DNA from: Bacteroidota bacterium
GTDB taxonomy: Bacteria; Bacteroidota; Ignavibacteria; UBA10030; UBA8401
DNA: 34,401 nt
NCBI GenBank assembly: GCA_008933835.1
Contig: WBUG01000034.1
Coordinates: 1 to 34,401 of the forward strand
Reading direction: 5' to 3'
Part shown: positions 24,957 to 33,400 of the stretch, in pieces
Layout of the letters: each line of letters opens with the position of its first letter
How positions within the stretch are numbered: the first letter of the stretch is position 1
Made by a program: the position numbers and the translations under genes
Notes under the pieces: generated by a model
The model's input: the letters and a program-made list of their open reading frames with translations, nothing else
Databases searched by the model: none
Told to the model about the DNA's origin: nothing

Positions 24957-27443
24957 GCGGTCCATCGCCTTCTTGGTGCGGCGGGTCGGCGGAGCGGTGA
25001 GCGGGTCTTCGGGCCAGAAATGTTTCGGATACTGTCCTCGCATGTCCTTCCGGACGCCGGGGTAGGCGTTCCTCCAGAAGCTCGGCAGGTCCTGCGTGAT
25101 GGCGAGCGGCCGGTGTGCTGGCGAGAGCAGATGGAGGACGACGCTGACCTTGCCTCCGGCCACCGCTGGCGTCCGTTCTTCACCGAACATCTCCTGCAGC
25201 CGGACCGCCACCACCGGAGGATCGGACGAGTAGTCCACCGGTATTCGCGAACCGGTCGGAACGACGATGTGCGTCGGCGCCAACCGTTCAATGGTCCGTT
25301 TCTGCGCCGGTCCGATGAGCGATGCGAGAATGACGGCCATGTCCAGCCGCGTCAACTGTGACAGACGGCGGATGCCGGTGAGGAACGGCAGGAGCCACTC
25401 ATCGGTACTCCGGGCCAGTGCATCGTCACCGACGTCCCTCCAATCCCCTTCGGCGAATCCGTTCCGCCGCAGCCATTCGCTCCGTGACCGGAGCGAGAGC
25501 GAACCGGCATCCCACGGCAATATCCCGACCCCTTTCCGACGGACGGCTTCCGAAAGGAGTTCCGCCGCACGATCGGCGTCCGGTTCGATGTCCCGCCGTT
25601 CAAGTTCGATGCTCCACAACCGTTTCACCGACCGTGAGACGATGCATTCCTGCCGTTCATCCCACCACATCTCGCTCCGTTCCACATACCGTTCTCCGTA
25701 CAGCGCATCGAGCTGCGCCCGTTCGATGGGAGCGGCGCGGAGGATCCGCACCTCCGCTCCGGCGCCGTCCACTTCGGCGACGGCAAGGAGCGGATGCCGT
25801 GCCAGCGTGCTGCCGCGCTGGAGCACACCGACGGTGTTGCCGCTGAGCTGATACCGTTCCGTGCCGGGACGCTGCTTCGCGATTCGGTCAGGATAGGCGA
25901 GCGCGATGCACATGCCGATGTTTTCCGCATCCCGTTCTGTGCTTCGCTCCGCCGCCGGAAGGCCGAGTCTCGTGCGGTACTGCGCCGATTGCTCCGTCAC
26001 CCGCCGGTCCGCCCCCGGTTTCGATCCGTTGCCGCGTTTCCAACGAAGAAAACGCTCGGACAGGTCATCGCCGAACGCGTTTGCATCACCACCCGCATCC
26101 CGCTCTTCCAGAAGGGCGGCCATGTCGCACGCCGCCGCTCCGAACCCGTGTTCCATGGCAACGGTCAGCATGTGCGCGTACCGCGGATGCGTCCCGAGTC
26201 CGGCGAGCGACCTCCCGTGCGTCGTGAGCCTCCCTTCCGCGTCCAGCGCACCGAGTCGCACGAGCAAGTCACGTGCCGCGTTGAAGTGCTTTTCCGGGGG
26301 AGCATCCAGCAGTTTCAGCGTCCGGAGCTCCGGATCACCCCAGACCGCCGCTTCCAAGGCGAACGCTGTGAGGTCAGCTGTGGCGATCTCGGGGAGCGTG
26401 AACGGCGCGAGCATGCTTTGTTCATGTTCCGTCCACAGGCGATAACAGATTCCCGGCGCCTGCCGTCCGGCCCGACCGCGCCGCTGGTCCGCCGACGCCT
26501 TCGAGACGTTCACGGTGACGAGACCGGACATTCCGCGTGCCGGGTCGAACGCCGACGTGCGCGCAAGTCCGGCATCCACCACGACGCGCACGCCGTCGAT
26601 GGTGACGCTCGTTTCGGCGACGCTGGTGGCGAGGATGACCTTCCGGCGACCGGGTGTACGCGACAATGCCGCTCTCTGCCGTTCCGGCGGAGCTTCGCCG
26701 TAGAGCAGGTGGACATCGGTCTCCGGCGGCACACTCCTCCGTGCAAGTTCCTCTTCCGTTCGGCGGATCTCGCGCTGACCCGGCAGGAACACCAGTACGT
26801 CACCTTCGCGGTCTCGCAGCGCCTCCGAGACAGCGGCAGCGCACTCAGATTCCACCGAGCCGGACCGCGGCAATGAGCGGTAGATCGTTTCGACCGGATA
26901 CTCCCTCCCTTCGCTGACGACGACCGGCGCGCCGTCCAGCAGTCGGGAAACGGCGGCGCTGTCCATTGTCGCGGACATCACGAGCACCTTCAGGTCCGGC
27001 CGTATATGCTCACACACGTCGAGAACGAACGCCAGACCGAGGTCCGCATGGATGCTCCGTTCGTGGAACTCGTCGAAGATGATCAGTCCCGCCCCATCGA
27101 GCGACGGATCGTGCTGCAGCATCCGCGTCAGGATCCCTTCCGTCACCACTTCGATGCGCGTCGAACGGCCGGTCCTCTTTTCGCCGCGGATGCGGTATCC
27201 GACCGTTTCCCCCGCTGATTCACCGAGCGATAGCGCCATGTACTCGGCGGAACGGACCGCCGCGATCCGTCTGGGCTCGAGCATGATGATGGAGCGGTCG
27301 CCGGCCGTCCCGGCGCGAAGGAGTTCCAGCGGGACGCGCGTGGTCTTGCCTGCGCCGGGCGCGGCGCAGAGCACAGCGGCACGGTTCGTCCGCAATGCGT
27401 TCACGAGCTCAGGGATCGCCGGTCCGATCGGGAGCGTGGTCAC
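24951..27443 (-). CDS. hrpB: ATP-dependent helicase HrpB
   Basis: An 830-residue DEAH-box helicase with normal HrpB length. Motif I is APGAGKTTRVPLELL (about 28-42). MLEPRRIAAV (Ia), VVTEGILTRML (Ib), DEFHERS (II), MSATMD (III), LVFLPGQREI (IV), LATSVAETSVTIDGVRVVVD (V) and DQRRGRAGRQAPG (VI) follow. HA2 and OB-like regions come next, and a long HrpB C-terminal domain ends around YPGVRKDMRGQYPKHFWPEDP, a conserved HrpB tail. Its role in most bacteria is not settled. No promoter is clear; it follows the YciH gene by 75 bp and may be read with it. It converges on the GH9 gene. Confidence 0.94.
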   Translation of the reverse strand: MTTLPIGPAIPELVNALRTNRAAVLCAAPGAGKTTRVPLELLRAGTAGDRSIIMLEPRRIAAVRSAEYMALSLGESAGETVGYRIRGEKRTGRSTRIEVVTEGILTRMLQHDPSLDGAGLIIFDEFHERSIHADLGLAFVLDVCEHIRPDLKVLVMSATMDSAAVSRLLDGAPVVVSEGREYPVETIYRSLPRSGSVESECAAAVSEALRDREGDVLVFLPGQREIRRTEEELARRSVPPETDVHLLYGEAPPERQRAALSRTPGRRKVILATSVAETSVTIDGVRVVVDAGLARTSAFDPARGMSGLVTVNVSKASADQRRGRAGRQAPGICYRLWTEHEQSMLAPFTLPEIATADLTAFALEAAVWGDPELRTLKLLDAPPEKHFNAARDLLVRLGALDAEGRLTTHGRSLAGLGTHPRYAHMLTVAMEHGFGAAACDMAALLEERDAGGDANAFGDDLSERFLRWKRGNGSKPGADRRVTEQSAQYRTRLGLPAAERSTERDAENIGMCIALAYPDRIAKQRPGTERYQLSGNTVGVLQRGSTLARHPLLAVAEVDGAGAEVRILRAAPIERAQLDALYGERYVERSEMWWDERQECIVSRSVKRLWSIELERRDIEPDADRAAELLSEAVRRKGVGILPWDAGSLSLRSRSEWLRRNGFAEGDWRDVGDDALARSTDEWLLPFLTGIRRLSQLTRLDMAVILASLIGPAQKRTIERLAPTHIVVPTGSRIPVDYSSDPPVVAVRLQEMFGEERTPAVAGGKVSVVLHLLSPAHRPLAITQDLPSFWRNAYPGVRKDMRGQYPKHFWPEDPLTAPPTRRTKKAMDRS

Positions 27444-27518
27444 GGCGCAGTACGGCGGGATGTGTCGGTGCAGTGGAACGGAAGGAAACGGCGGGGTCGG
27501 GAACGGGTCAGCATGCGG

Positions 27519-27845
27519 TCAACGGACCCGATAGTTCAAGGCGAGCAGCTTCTCTTTCGCTTTGGGGCGCTGGTCTCCCTGTATCTCGATGAGGCCATCC
27601 TTGACGGTCCCTCCCGCACCGCAATGCTGTTTCAGTAATCTGGCGAGCTCCTCCATCGTCTGCGGATTGTGCTGCAGGTCCGCCACGATGGTCACCGTCT
27701 TCCCTTTGCGGTTCCGGTTGTCCAGGTACACGCGGACGCTCCTTCCTTTTCCGTCATGTCCTTTGACCGCGACCGCGGTGCGGAGGGCGTAACGTTCGTC
27801 GTCCGTCAGCAGCTTTTCGAGCTCCGCCAGCGTGTTCATCTTCAT
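27519..27845 (-). CDS. SUI1/YciH-family translation factor-like protein
   Basis: A 108-residue protein with a C-terminal SUI1 (eIF1-like) domain: VRVYLDNRNRKGKTVTIVADL, then ELARLLKQHCGAGGTVKDGLIEIQGDQRPKAKEKLLAL. The turn CGAGGTVKDG is the family hallmark. The bacterial homologue YciH is a non-essential factor that may affect start-codon selection under stress. ATG 27845 overlaps the acyl-CoA ligase stop (ATGA); a second ATG two codons later is also possible. The gap of 75 bases before HrpB contains no clear terminator. Confidence 0.92.
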   Translation of the reverse strand: MKMNTLAELEKLLTDDERYALRTAVAVKGHDGKGRSVRVYLDNRNRKGKTVTIVADLQHNPQTMEELARLLKQHCGAGGTVKDGLIEIQGDQRPKAKEKLLALNYRVR

Positions 27846-29755
27846 TCGAACCGCCTCACGATGGTCATGTTCTGGTGATTGTGGATGTTCTTCCCTTCCG
27901 GCGTGAAGAGGTAGTCGATACGGTCCTGATAGAACGCCGCGATCTTTCCCCGCACCATTTTCAGCGTGCTGTTCAGGAAGTGGTTCTGCTCCGTGAAGCC
28001 GTCTCCCAGCACGGCGATAGCAGCGGGAAGCCAGCGCTCGGGGAATTCGCCGGCGTACCGGCCTCCCGCGCGGTATTCCGCGAACTCGCGCTCCAACAAT
28101 GTCAATGCCTCCTTCTGTCCCTGCTCGGTGGAGGGAGAGAGTCCGGCGGAGCGGAGCGTACGAAGGACCGCCTCCTTGTTCGGGACAACGAGCGCGACGG
28201 TGTATTGGGACTGGTTGTTGTAGAGCATCACCTGGTCGATGTACGGCGAATTCCCGACGACGGCCTCTTCGATCCCTTCCGGACTGTACTTCTCTCCGTC
28301 ATGGGAGATGAGCAGGCTCTTCGCCCGTCCGAGCACGTACAGGAACCGCTCCTCATCGAGATAGCCCAGGTCGCCGGTGTAGAGCCAACCGTCCCGAAGC
28401 GCTTCGGAGGTCGCCTTCTCGTTCTTCCAGTATCCCGCCATCACGTTCTCGCCTCGGACGACGATCTCACCCTGTGCGCCCGCCGCCAGTTCCTTCCCAT
28501 CTTCGTCGCAGATCTTCACGTCCAGGCCGGCGACGATGGCGCCGGAGGAACCGAGCTTGTGCCGCTTCGGAACGTTGGCGGAGATGATGGGCGCCGCTTC
28601 GCTCAGGCCGTATCCCTGGTACATCGGAATGCCGACGGCGTAGAAGAACCGCTGCAGTTCGATGTCCAGCAGCGCACCGCCGCCGATGAAGAACTCGAGA
28701 CGTCCTCCGAACGACTGCCGTATCTTCCGGAAGAGGAGCGCGTCGATGAGACGGTACTGCAGTTTCTGCAACACGCTCCCCTGCTTCCCCCGGTCCCGTC
28801 CGTTCCCGTTGATGCGATATCCGAGTTCGAGCCCCTTCCGGAACAGACGCGCGACCTTCTCACCCTTCTCCTCGACCCCTTTCTCGATGTTCTTCCGGAA
28901 GTTCTTGGCGAGCGCCGGAACGCTCAGCAGGAACGTGGGACGAGTTTCGCGGATGTTGACCGGTACATTCTTCAGGGTCTCCAGGGGAGTGCGTCCGGTC
29001 TGGACGGAGGCCATGCTCGCTCCGTTCTTCATTAGCGTGTAGATGCCCGCGGTGTGGGCGAACGAATGGTCCCACGGAAGCACCAGCAGCGAACAGTACG
29101 ATTCCGGAATGGGGAGCAGCGATGTCGCCTGTTCGACGTTCGCGGTGTAGTTGCGGTGCGTCAGGATGATGCCTTTCGGATCAGCGGTGGTGCCGGACGT
29201 GTAGCAGATGTTCGCGGCATCGTTCTCCTGCACGGAGGTCCAGCGGGCGGTGAATTCGCCGGAGGAACGGGAAAGGAACTCCGCACCGCGCTCCATCACG
29301 GCATCGTACGTCAACTCATCGTCGGAAGAAGGGGCTCCGTCGAGCAGGATGATGCGTTCCAGTTCCGGCAGGTCCTGCCGGACCGACCGCACCTTGTTCA
29401 CATGATTCCCGGAAACGACGACCATCCTCGCTCCGGAGTGCGCGAGCCGGAACTTCAGGTCGTTCAGTTCGTCGACCTTCACCGAGATCGGGACGTTCAC
29501 CGCTCCGGCATACAGGATGCCGAGTTCTGAGACCACCCAGGCGTTCCGTCCCTCCGAGATGAGCGCCGCCCGGTCGCCGTGCCGGAGTCCGATCGCGATC
29601 AATCCGGCAGCGAACCGGTGCACCAATTCCCGTACTTCGCGGTAGGTCGTTCCCGCATAGGCATCGGTCCGCTTCTCCCACAAGAGAATGTTCTGTGGAA
29701 ACCGGTCGGCACTGCTTTCGAGCAGCTGCGGCAGGGTTCGCTGATGCTGTGTCAT
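27842..29755 (-). CDS. Long-chain acyl-CoA synthetase (AMP-forming)
   Basis: A 637-residue ANL-superfamily ligase that makes acyl-CoA from fatty acid, ATP and CoA. The phosphate loop ICYTSGTTADPKGIILTHRN, the adenine-site motif YQGYGLSEAAPIIS, the YTGDLGYLDEERFLYVLGR hinge motif and the C-terminal ISHDGEKYSPEGIEE are all present. The length and SVPALAKNFRKNIEKG segment fit the FadD15/long-chain branch. ATG 29755 is chosen because a promoter lies 35-63 bases upstream and the longer frame to 29893 reads through the tRNA-Lys gene. There is no Shine-Dalgarno. It is coupled to the YciH gene. Substrate chain length is not known; the beta-oxidation-type genes elsewhere in the window could use its product. 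Confidence 0.92.
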   Translation of the reverse strand: MTQHQRTLPQLLESSADRFPQNILLWEKRTDAYAGTTYREVRELVHRFAAGLIAIGLRHGDRAALISEGRNAWVVSELGILYAGAVNVPISVKVDELNDLKFRLAHSGARMVVVSGNHVNKVRSVRQDLPELERIILLDGAPSSDDELTYDAVMERGAEFLSRSSGEFTARWTSVQENDAANICYTSGTTADPKGIILTHRNYTANVEQATSLLPIPESYCSLLVLPWDHSFAHTAGIYTLMKNGASMASVQTGRTPLETLKNVPVNIRETRPTFLLSVPALAKNFRKNIEKGVEEKGEKVARLFRKGLELGYRINGNGRDRGKQGSVLQKLQYRLIDALLFRKIRQSFGGRLEFFIGGGALLDIELQRFFYAVGIPMYQGYGLSEAAPIISANVPKRHKLGSSGAIVAGLDVKICDEDGKELAAGAQGEIVVRGENVMAGYWKNEKATSEALRDGWLYTGDLGYLDEERFLYVLGRAKSLLISHDGEKYSPEGIEEAVVGNSPYIDQVMLYNNQSQYTVALVVPNKEAVLRTLRSAGLSPSTEQGQKEALTLLEREFAEYRAGGRYAGEFPERWLPAAIAVLGDGFTEQNHFLNSTLKMVRGKIAAFYQDRIDYLFTPEGKNIHNHQNMTIVRRFE

Positions 29756-29789
29756 GACGGCGGGGTCTGGTGAGGAATGGTGCAGCAGA

Positions 29790-29818
29790 AATGTAGAGCA
29801 AAAGTGCCGCAGAAGCAA
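29790..29818 (-). promoter_or_regulatory. Acyl-CoA synthetase promoter
   Basis: The minus strand reads TTGCTT, 17 bases, TACATT, TC. The start near 29783 gives a 28-base leader to ATG 29755. It lies just after the tRNA-Lys terminator. Confidence 0.5.
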
Positions 29819-29831
29819 CGAGGAGGGCTTT

Positions 29832-29860
29832 AAAAAAGCGATCCCCGCCGGAGCGGGGAT
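29832..29860 (-). terminator. Intrinsic terminator after tRNA-Lys
   Basis: A perfect 8-bp stem (ATCCCCGC / GCGGGGAT) with a C(UCCG)G loop on the minus strand, followed by CGC and six T. It starts nine bases beyond the tRNA 3' end. The flanking bases (GTCATCCCCGCTCCGGCGGG) resemble a dispersed hairpin unit that in other genomes translates as VIPA-x-AGI. Confidence 0.8.
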
Positions 29861-29869
29861 GACCGTTTG

Positions 29870-29941
29870 TGAGCACGGATGGGCTCGAACCATCGACCCT
29901 CTGCTTAAAAGGCAGATGCTCTACCACTGAGCTACGCGCTC
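29870..29941 (-). tRNA. tRNA-Lys (anticodon UUU)
   Basis: On the minus strand a 72-base cloverleaf can be drawn. The acceptor stem GAGCGCG/CGTGCTC has one G-T pair, and TA follows at positions 8-9. The D arm is GCTC-AGTGGTA-GAGC. The anticodon arm TCTGC-CTTTTAA-GCAGA gives UUU. The variable loop is GGGTC, the T arm is GATGG-TTCGAGC-CCATC, and A is the discriminator. The CCA end is not encoded (CAA follows). Confidence 0.95.
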
Positions 29942-29960
29942 TCACATTGCAGTGAGGTGA

Positions 29961-29989
29961 AATATACGAAAAATCTCCGCGCAGCGCAA
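29961..29989 (-). promoter_or_regulatory. tRNA-Lys promoter
   Basis: The minus strand reads TTGCGC, 17 bases, TATATT, TC. The start near 29954 gives a 13-base leader before the tRNA. The -10 lies in the 12-mer TTTCGTATATTT, which also precedes tRNA-Ala and asnS. Confidence 0.6.
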
Positions 29990-30004
29990 CGATGAGCGTT
30001 CCGT

Positions 30005-30295
30005 TCAGGCGGCCGGTGCGGAAGCGGTATCGTCCGCCGCGGGAGCGGTGTTGCGTTTTCGGTACATAATGCCGATCGGTACGATGACGCAGTAGCCGAG
30101 CACGAGCAGAACGGGTGCGACCGTCAGTGCGATGGGATTGTCCCATGGTGTCGCCGACAACGCGACGTATCCGGCGATGATGACAGCGAGTCCGGCGGCA
30201 AGTATGCGGTAGTTGACCGCATCAAGGACGAGAACGTCCTGTTTACGGGATTTCTTACGGACGGCCTGTTTATCTTTGACGAGCTGTTTGGACAT
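30005..30295 (-). CDS. DUF3098-like small membrane protein
   Basis: A 96-residue protein with a lysine/arginine-rich start (MSKQLVKDKQAVRKKSRKQD) and two transmembrane helices (ILAAGLAVIIAGYVALSA and TVAPVLLVLGYCVIVPIGIMY). The Ala/Asp-rich tail is AADDTASAPAA. The helix-turn-helix layout with a short loop between, ending PVLLVLGYCVIVPIGI, is like DUF3098 proteins of FCB bacteria. ATG 30295 is chosen because GAAGGA lies seven bases before it; the frame extends to 30367 but through a hairpin. Function is unknown. Confidence 0.75.
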   Translation of the reverse strand: MSKQLVKDKQAVRKKSRKQDVLVLDAVNYRILAAGLAVIIAGYVALSATPWDNPIALTVAPVLLVLGYCVIVPIGIMYRKRNTAPAADDTASAPAA

Positions 30296-30313
30296 GATGG
30301 TATCCTTCATAAT

Positions 30314-30346
30314 AAAAAGCCAGACGTTGGGGGGTCCGTCTGGCTT
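30314..30346 (-). terminator. Terminator-like hairpin before the DUF3098-like gene
   Basis: A perfect 10-bp stem (AAGCCAGACG / CGTCTGGCTT) with a 10-base loop, followed on the minus strand by a run of T (CTTTTTATT). It could end transcription of the GH13 gene that stops at 30424. It also lies inside the leader made from the promoter at 30400-30427, 19 bases before the DUF3098-like ATG. Confidence 0.75.
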
Positions 30347-30399
30347 GACCGTTACAGCCTGCAACACTCAGGGGAGGAAATGTCGCAGTGGTCAAGTGC

Positions 30400-30427
30400 A
30401 ATATACTGAGAAATAACAAAAAATCAA
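30400..30427 (-). promoter_or_regulatory. Promoter of the DUF3098-like gene
   Basis: The minus strand reads TTGATT, 16 bases, TATATT, GC. The -35 box overlaps the last codon and stop of the GH13 gene. The start near 30393 gives a leader of about 98 bases that includes the hairpin at 30314-30346. Confidence 0.45.
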
Positions 30428-33400
30428 CGGTCTTTTCGCCGCCGTGTGACCTTTTTCACATTGGACGGAGCACCGTGTTTTTTTGTTCCCTTGACCTCTG
30501 AGCGTACCATACTGCTGATTTTCGCTTTTTTTCCGCTGTCCTTCTTCCCGGAATTCTCCTCAAGCAGGTCCTGGAGACGATCCACTTTATATCCGGACCG
30601 TTCGGCGGACCGAATGACGCTCTTCACCCTCTCCTTCATGGCATCAAGATGCCGGTCGAACGGATTGTCGGTCTTCGTGCTGCTCATCGTACCGATGAAA
30701 CGAAGCGCGGCCATCCAGTGATACAGCCGTTCGAACGACTCTTTATTGAAGTACCATTGCAGTTCATGCTGATTCATGCCGAGGTGGTCCGCCGTTTCAA
30801 AATCGTTGAAGAGATGTTCCACAAGACCGGCATCGTCACCGGTGTCCATGGCGGCGTGCCGGTGGTTCCGCAGCAGCATCACCATGAGTTCCGGCGTCAT
30901 GCCAGTGTCGAGCTTCCCGCGGTTCCAGCGGGCACAGAGGTCATGGAGCGGGGCATCGAGCAGAAGTTCGGTCACGACGGACACGCCGGGGCTTCCCTTC
31001 ACCCCCTCCGGAACACCCGCGGCAATGTCGGTCAGCAGGTGATGGAGCACGATGATGGGAACGAACGATGGATGCGTCCAGGGTCCCGACTCCGTTCCTG
31101 CCGTGCGCGGGCGTTTCGACGTTATCCGTACCGCACAATCGATGCGCTGACGGAGCGTGAGCAGGAACTCCGTCCGGCCCCCGGCCACCGGCGTGAAGGG
31201 CACCGCGGCGTTCCGAGCATCATCGGCTGCGGTGACGAGTTCATCGGCGGTCACGGCATCGCCGAGACGCCGAACGGCGGCATGGAACGGTTCGAGGCGG
31301 ACCGAACGGACGAGACGTTCGACGCTCTCGACGCCGCCGGTGCCGACACGTTCCGCTGCCGCACGGATGACGCCGTCGGTGTCCGTCATTTCCGCGAAAT
31401 CGGTGAACACGGCGTACTGGAACGCATGGAGCCGCATCCGCCAGCCTTCCTCAGCGATGCGTCGGCCCGTGACGAGATGTTCGAGGTTGGTGCGGAGCTC
31501 ACGGAAGCGGTAGTACACTCCCTCGTCCGTCCGGAGGCCGAGAGCGTGCGCGAGCGAGACCGAACGCAGGGCGCCCCCCTCATGGTCCACCCGCTGCAGC
31601 GAGTGACGGAACGAGCCTTCGGTCTCCGCATACGCGTTATGGAACACGACGAACGCCCGTTCGTTCCCCGCCCGGTTCGAGAAGACGAAGACGTTCTCGT
31701 CCGGTCCGTCTCCGTCCCGCACGAAATCGAACAGCTCGAAGTGTTCGACGCCGCTGAAGAGCCACCGCTTGTGCATCAGCGGGAAGAGCTCCCGTTCATG
31801 CCGCCGCACGAGCCATTCGTCCGGCGTCTCCTGATAGTACGCCCGCTGGTACTCCATCCCGTACTTCTCGCGGTACCCCTCCACCTGGCCGTGCGCGAAC
31901 ATCGGCAGTCCCGGCAGCGTGACCATCAGCAGGGCGACACCGAAGTACTTGTCGTCCTTCCCGAACTGTTCGACGGCGGTCTGTTCGTCCGGATTGCTCA
32001 TGAAGTTGACGTACCGCTTGAGGATCTCGGGATTGAACTCCAGCGTGTTCCGGAGCAACGCCCGGAACTTCCCGTTCTCCTCCTTCATCAGCATGTGCAT
32101 GAACGCGCTGTTGTAGACGCGGTGCATGCCGAGCGTGCGGACGAAGTACCCTTCCATCAGCCAGAACGCCTCCGCCAGAAGGAGCGTCTGCGGCATCTCG
32201 CGGTTGATGCGGTCCACCACTTCGCGCCAGAACTCGTTCGGGAAGAGCGCGTCGAACTCGGCGCGGCTCAGCGCATGGTCCTGGCGGGACGGGACGCCGG
32301 AGGTGCCCGGCATCGGGTACCAGAGCCGCTGATAGTGCTTCTTCGCGAGCGTCATGGCCGCATCGAAGCGGATGACGGAGAACTTGCGAGCGACGTGGAA
32401 GATGGTGCCGATGACCGCCTCTCGCACATCGGCGCGGATGAGGTTCAGTTGCGCGGTGTCGTTCCACGGCATGCTGGTGCCGTCGTTCCCGTGGTAGAGG
32501 TAGCGCACTTCGCCGTTCCGTTTGTCCAAGCGCTGGAAGACCACCGCGGCGTCGCTGCGGGACCAGTAGCCGTCCTCGATGCGCAGTTCGACGTCGTGCT
32601 GCTCGGAGAGGTCCGGTCCGGTGAAGCGGTAGCTCGGATACGGCGGGTGTTCGCTCTGGATGAAGAACTCGGGATGTTCGATGACCCACTTCGAGTAGAT
32701 GCCCATATGGTTCGGCACCATATCTCCGGCCAGGCGGATGCCACGCTGCCAGGCGCGCCGGTTGAGGTCCTGGAACGCCTCCTCACCTCCCAGTTCCGCG
32801 GCGATCTCGTAATCATAGAGCGAATAGGCGGAGGAGACCGCATCGCTGTTCCCGTTGATCTGCTTGATGCGCTTCGACGCGCTGCTCCGCTCCCACACGC
32901 CGATGAGCCACAGTCCGGTGAAGTTCCATCGCGCGAGCTGGTCGAGCTCTTCGTCCGGGATCTCGTTCAGCCGCCGGATGGGGCGGGCATACTTCTTCGA
33001 GAGCTGGTCCAGCCACACGTAGGTGTTCTTGGCGATGATGACGACGTTCGGCATCCAGTCGATGTCCGCCGTGAACCGCTGCGGCTCTTCATAGAGGTAG
33101 TCCTCGGGACGCACCGGGATGCTGCGGCGTTCTGCACCGGACGCGCCGCCGCGCGGATAGACGGGCACGAACGTTTCGGCGGCCGGGGTTCCGCCCGGCG
33201 GGTGCATCACGTTCCACAGATAGCGCTCTTCCTCTTCGGAGAAGGCCGCTCCCCCCTCGATTCGTTCGAGCAGTTCTCCCGTCAGCACGATGCCCCACCG
33301 CTCTTTTAGAAAACCGATCTGCGCTTCGATGCTCTCCGGATGGGACAACATCGGCGCCCGCAGCGCGGTGAGGAACGGCTGCCGGTCCGGTCCGAACGGT

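Noticed and set aside
29756-29893. N-terminal extension of the acyl-CoA synthetase reading VIPAPAGI
   Set aside because: It reads through the tRNA-Lys 3' part and its terminator hairpin. VIPA-x-AGI is the translation of a hairpin repeat, not a protein feature.
29941-29956. Inverted repeat CTCAC/GTGAG before tRNA-Lys
   Set aside because: It has five base pairs only, within the expected tRNA leader. It is likely chance or part of processing.
30649-33309. An 886-codon plus-strand open frame lying opposite the GH13 gene
   Set aside because: It is the antisense shadow of a GC-rich coding gene. Its translation is dominated by R, E, V, H and P without any domain, while the minus-strand frame has a full GH13 active site.
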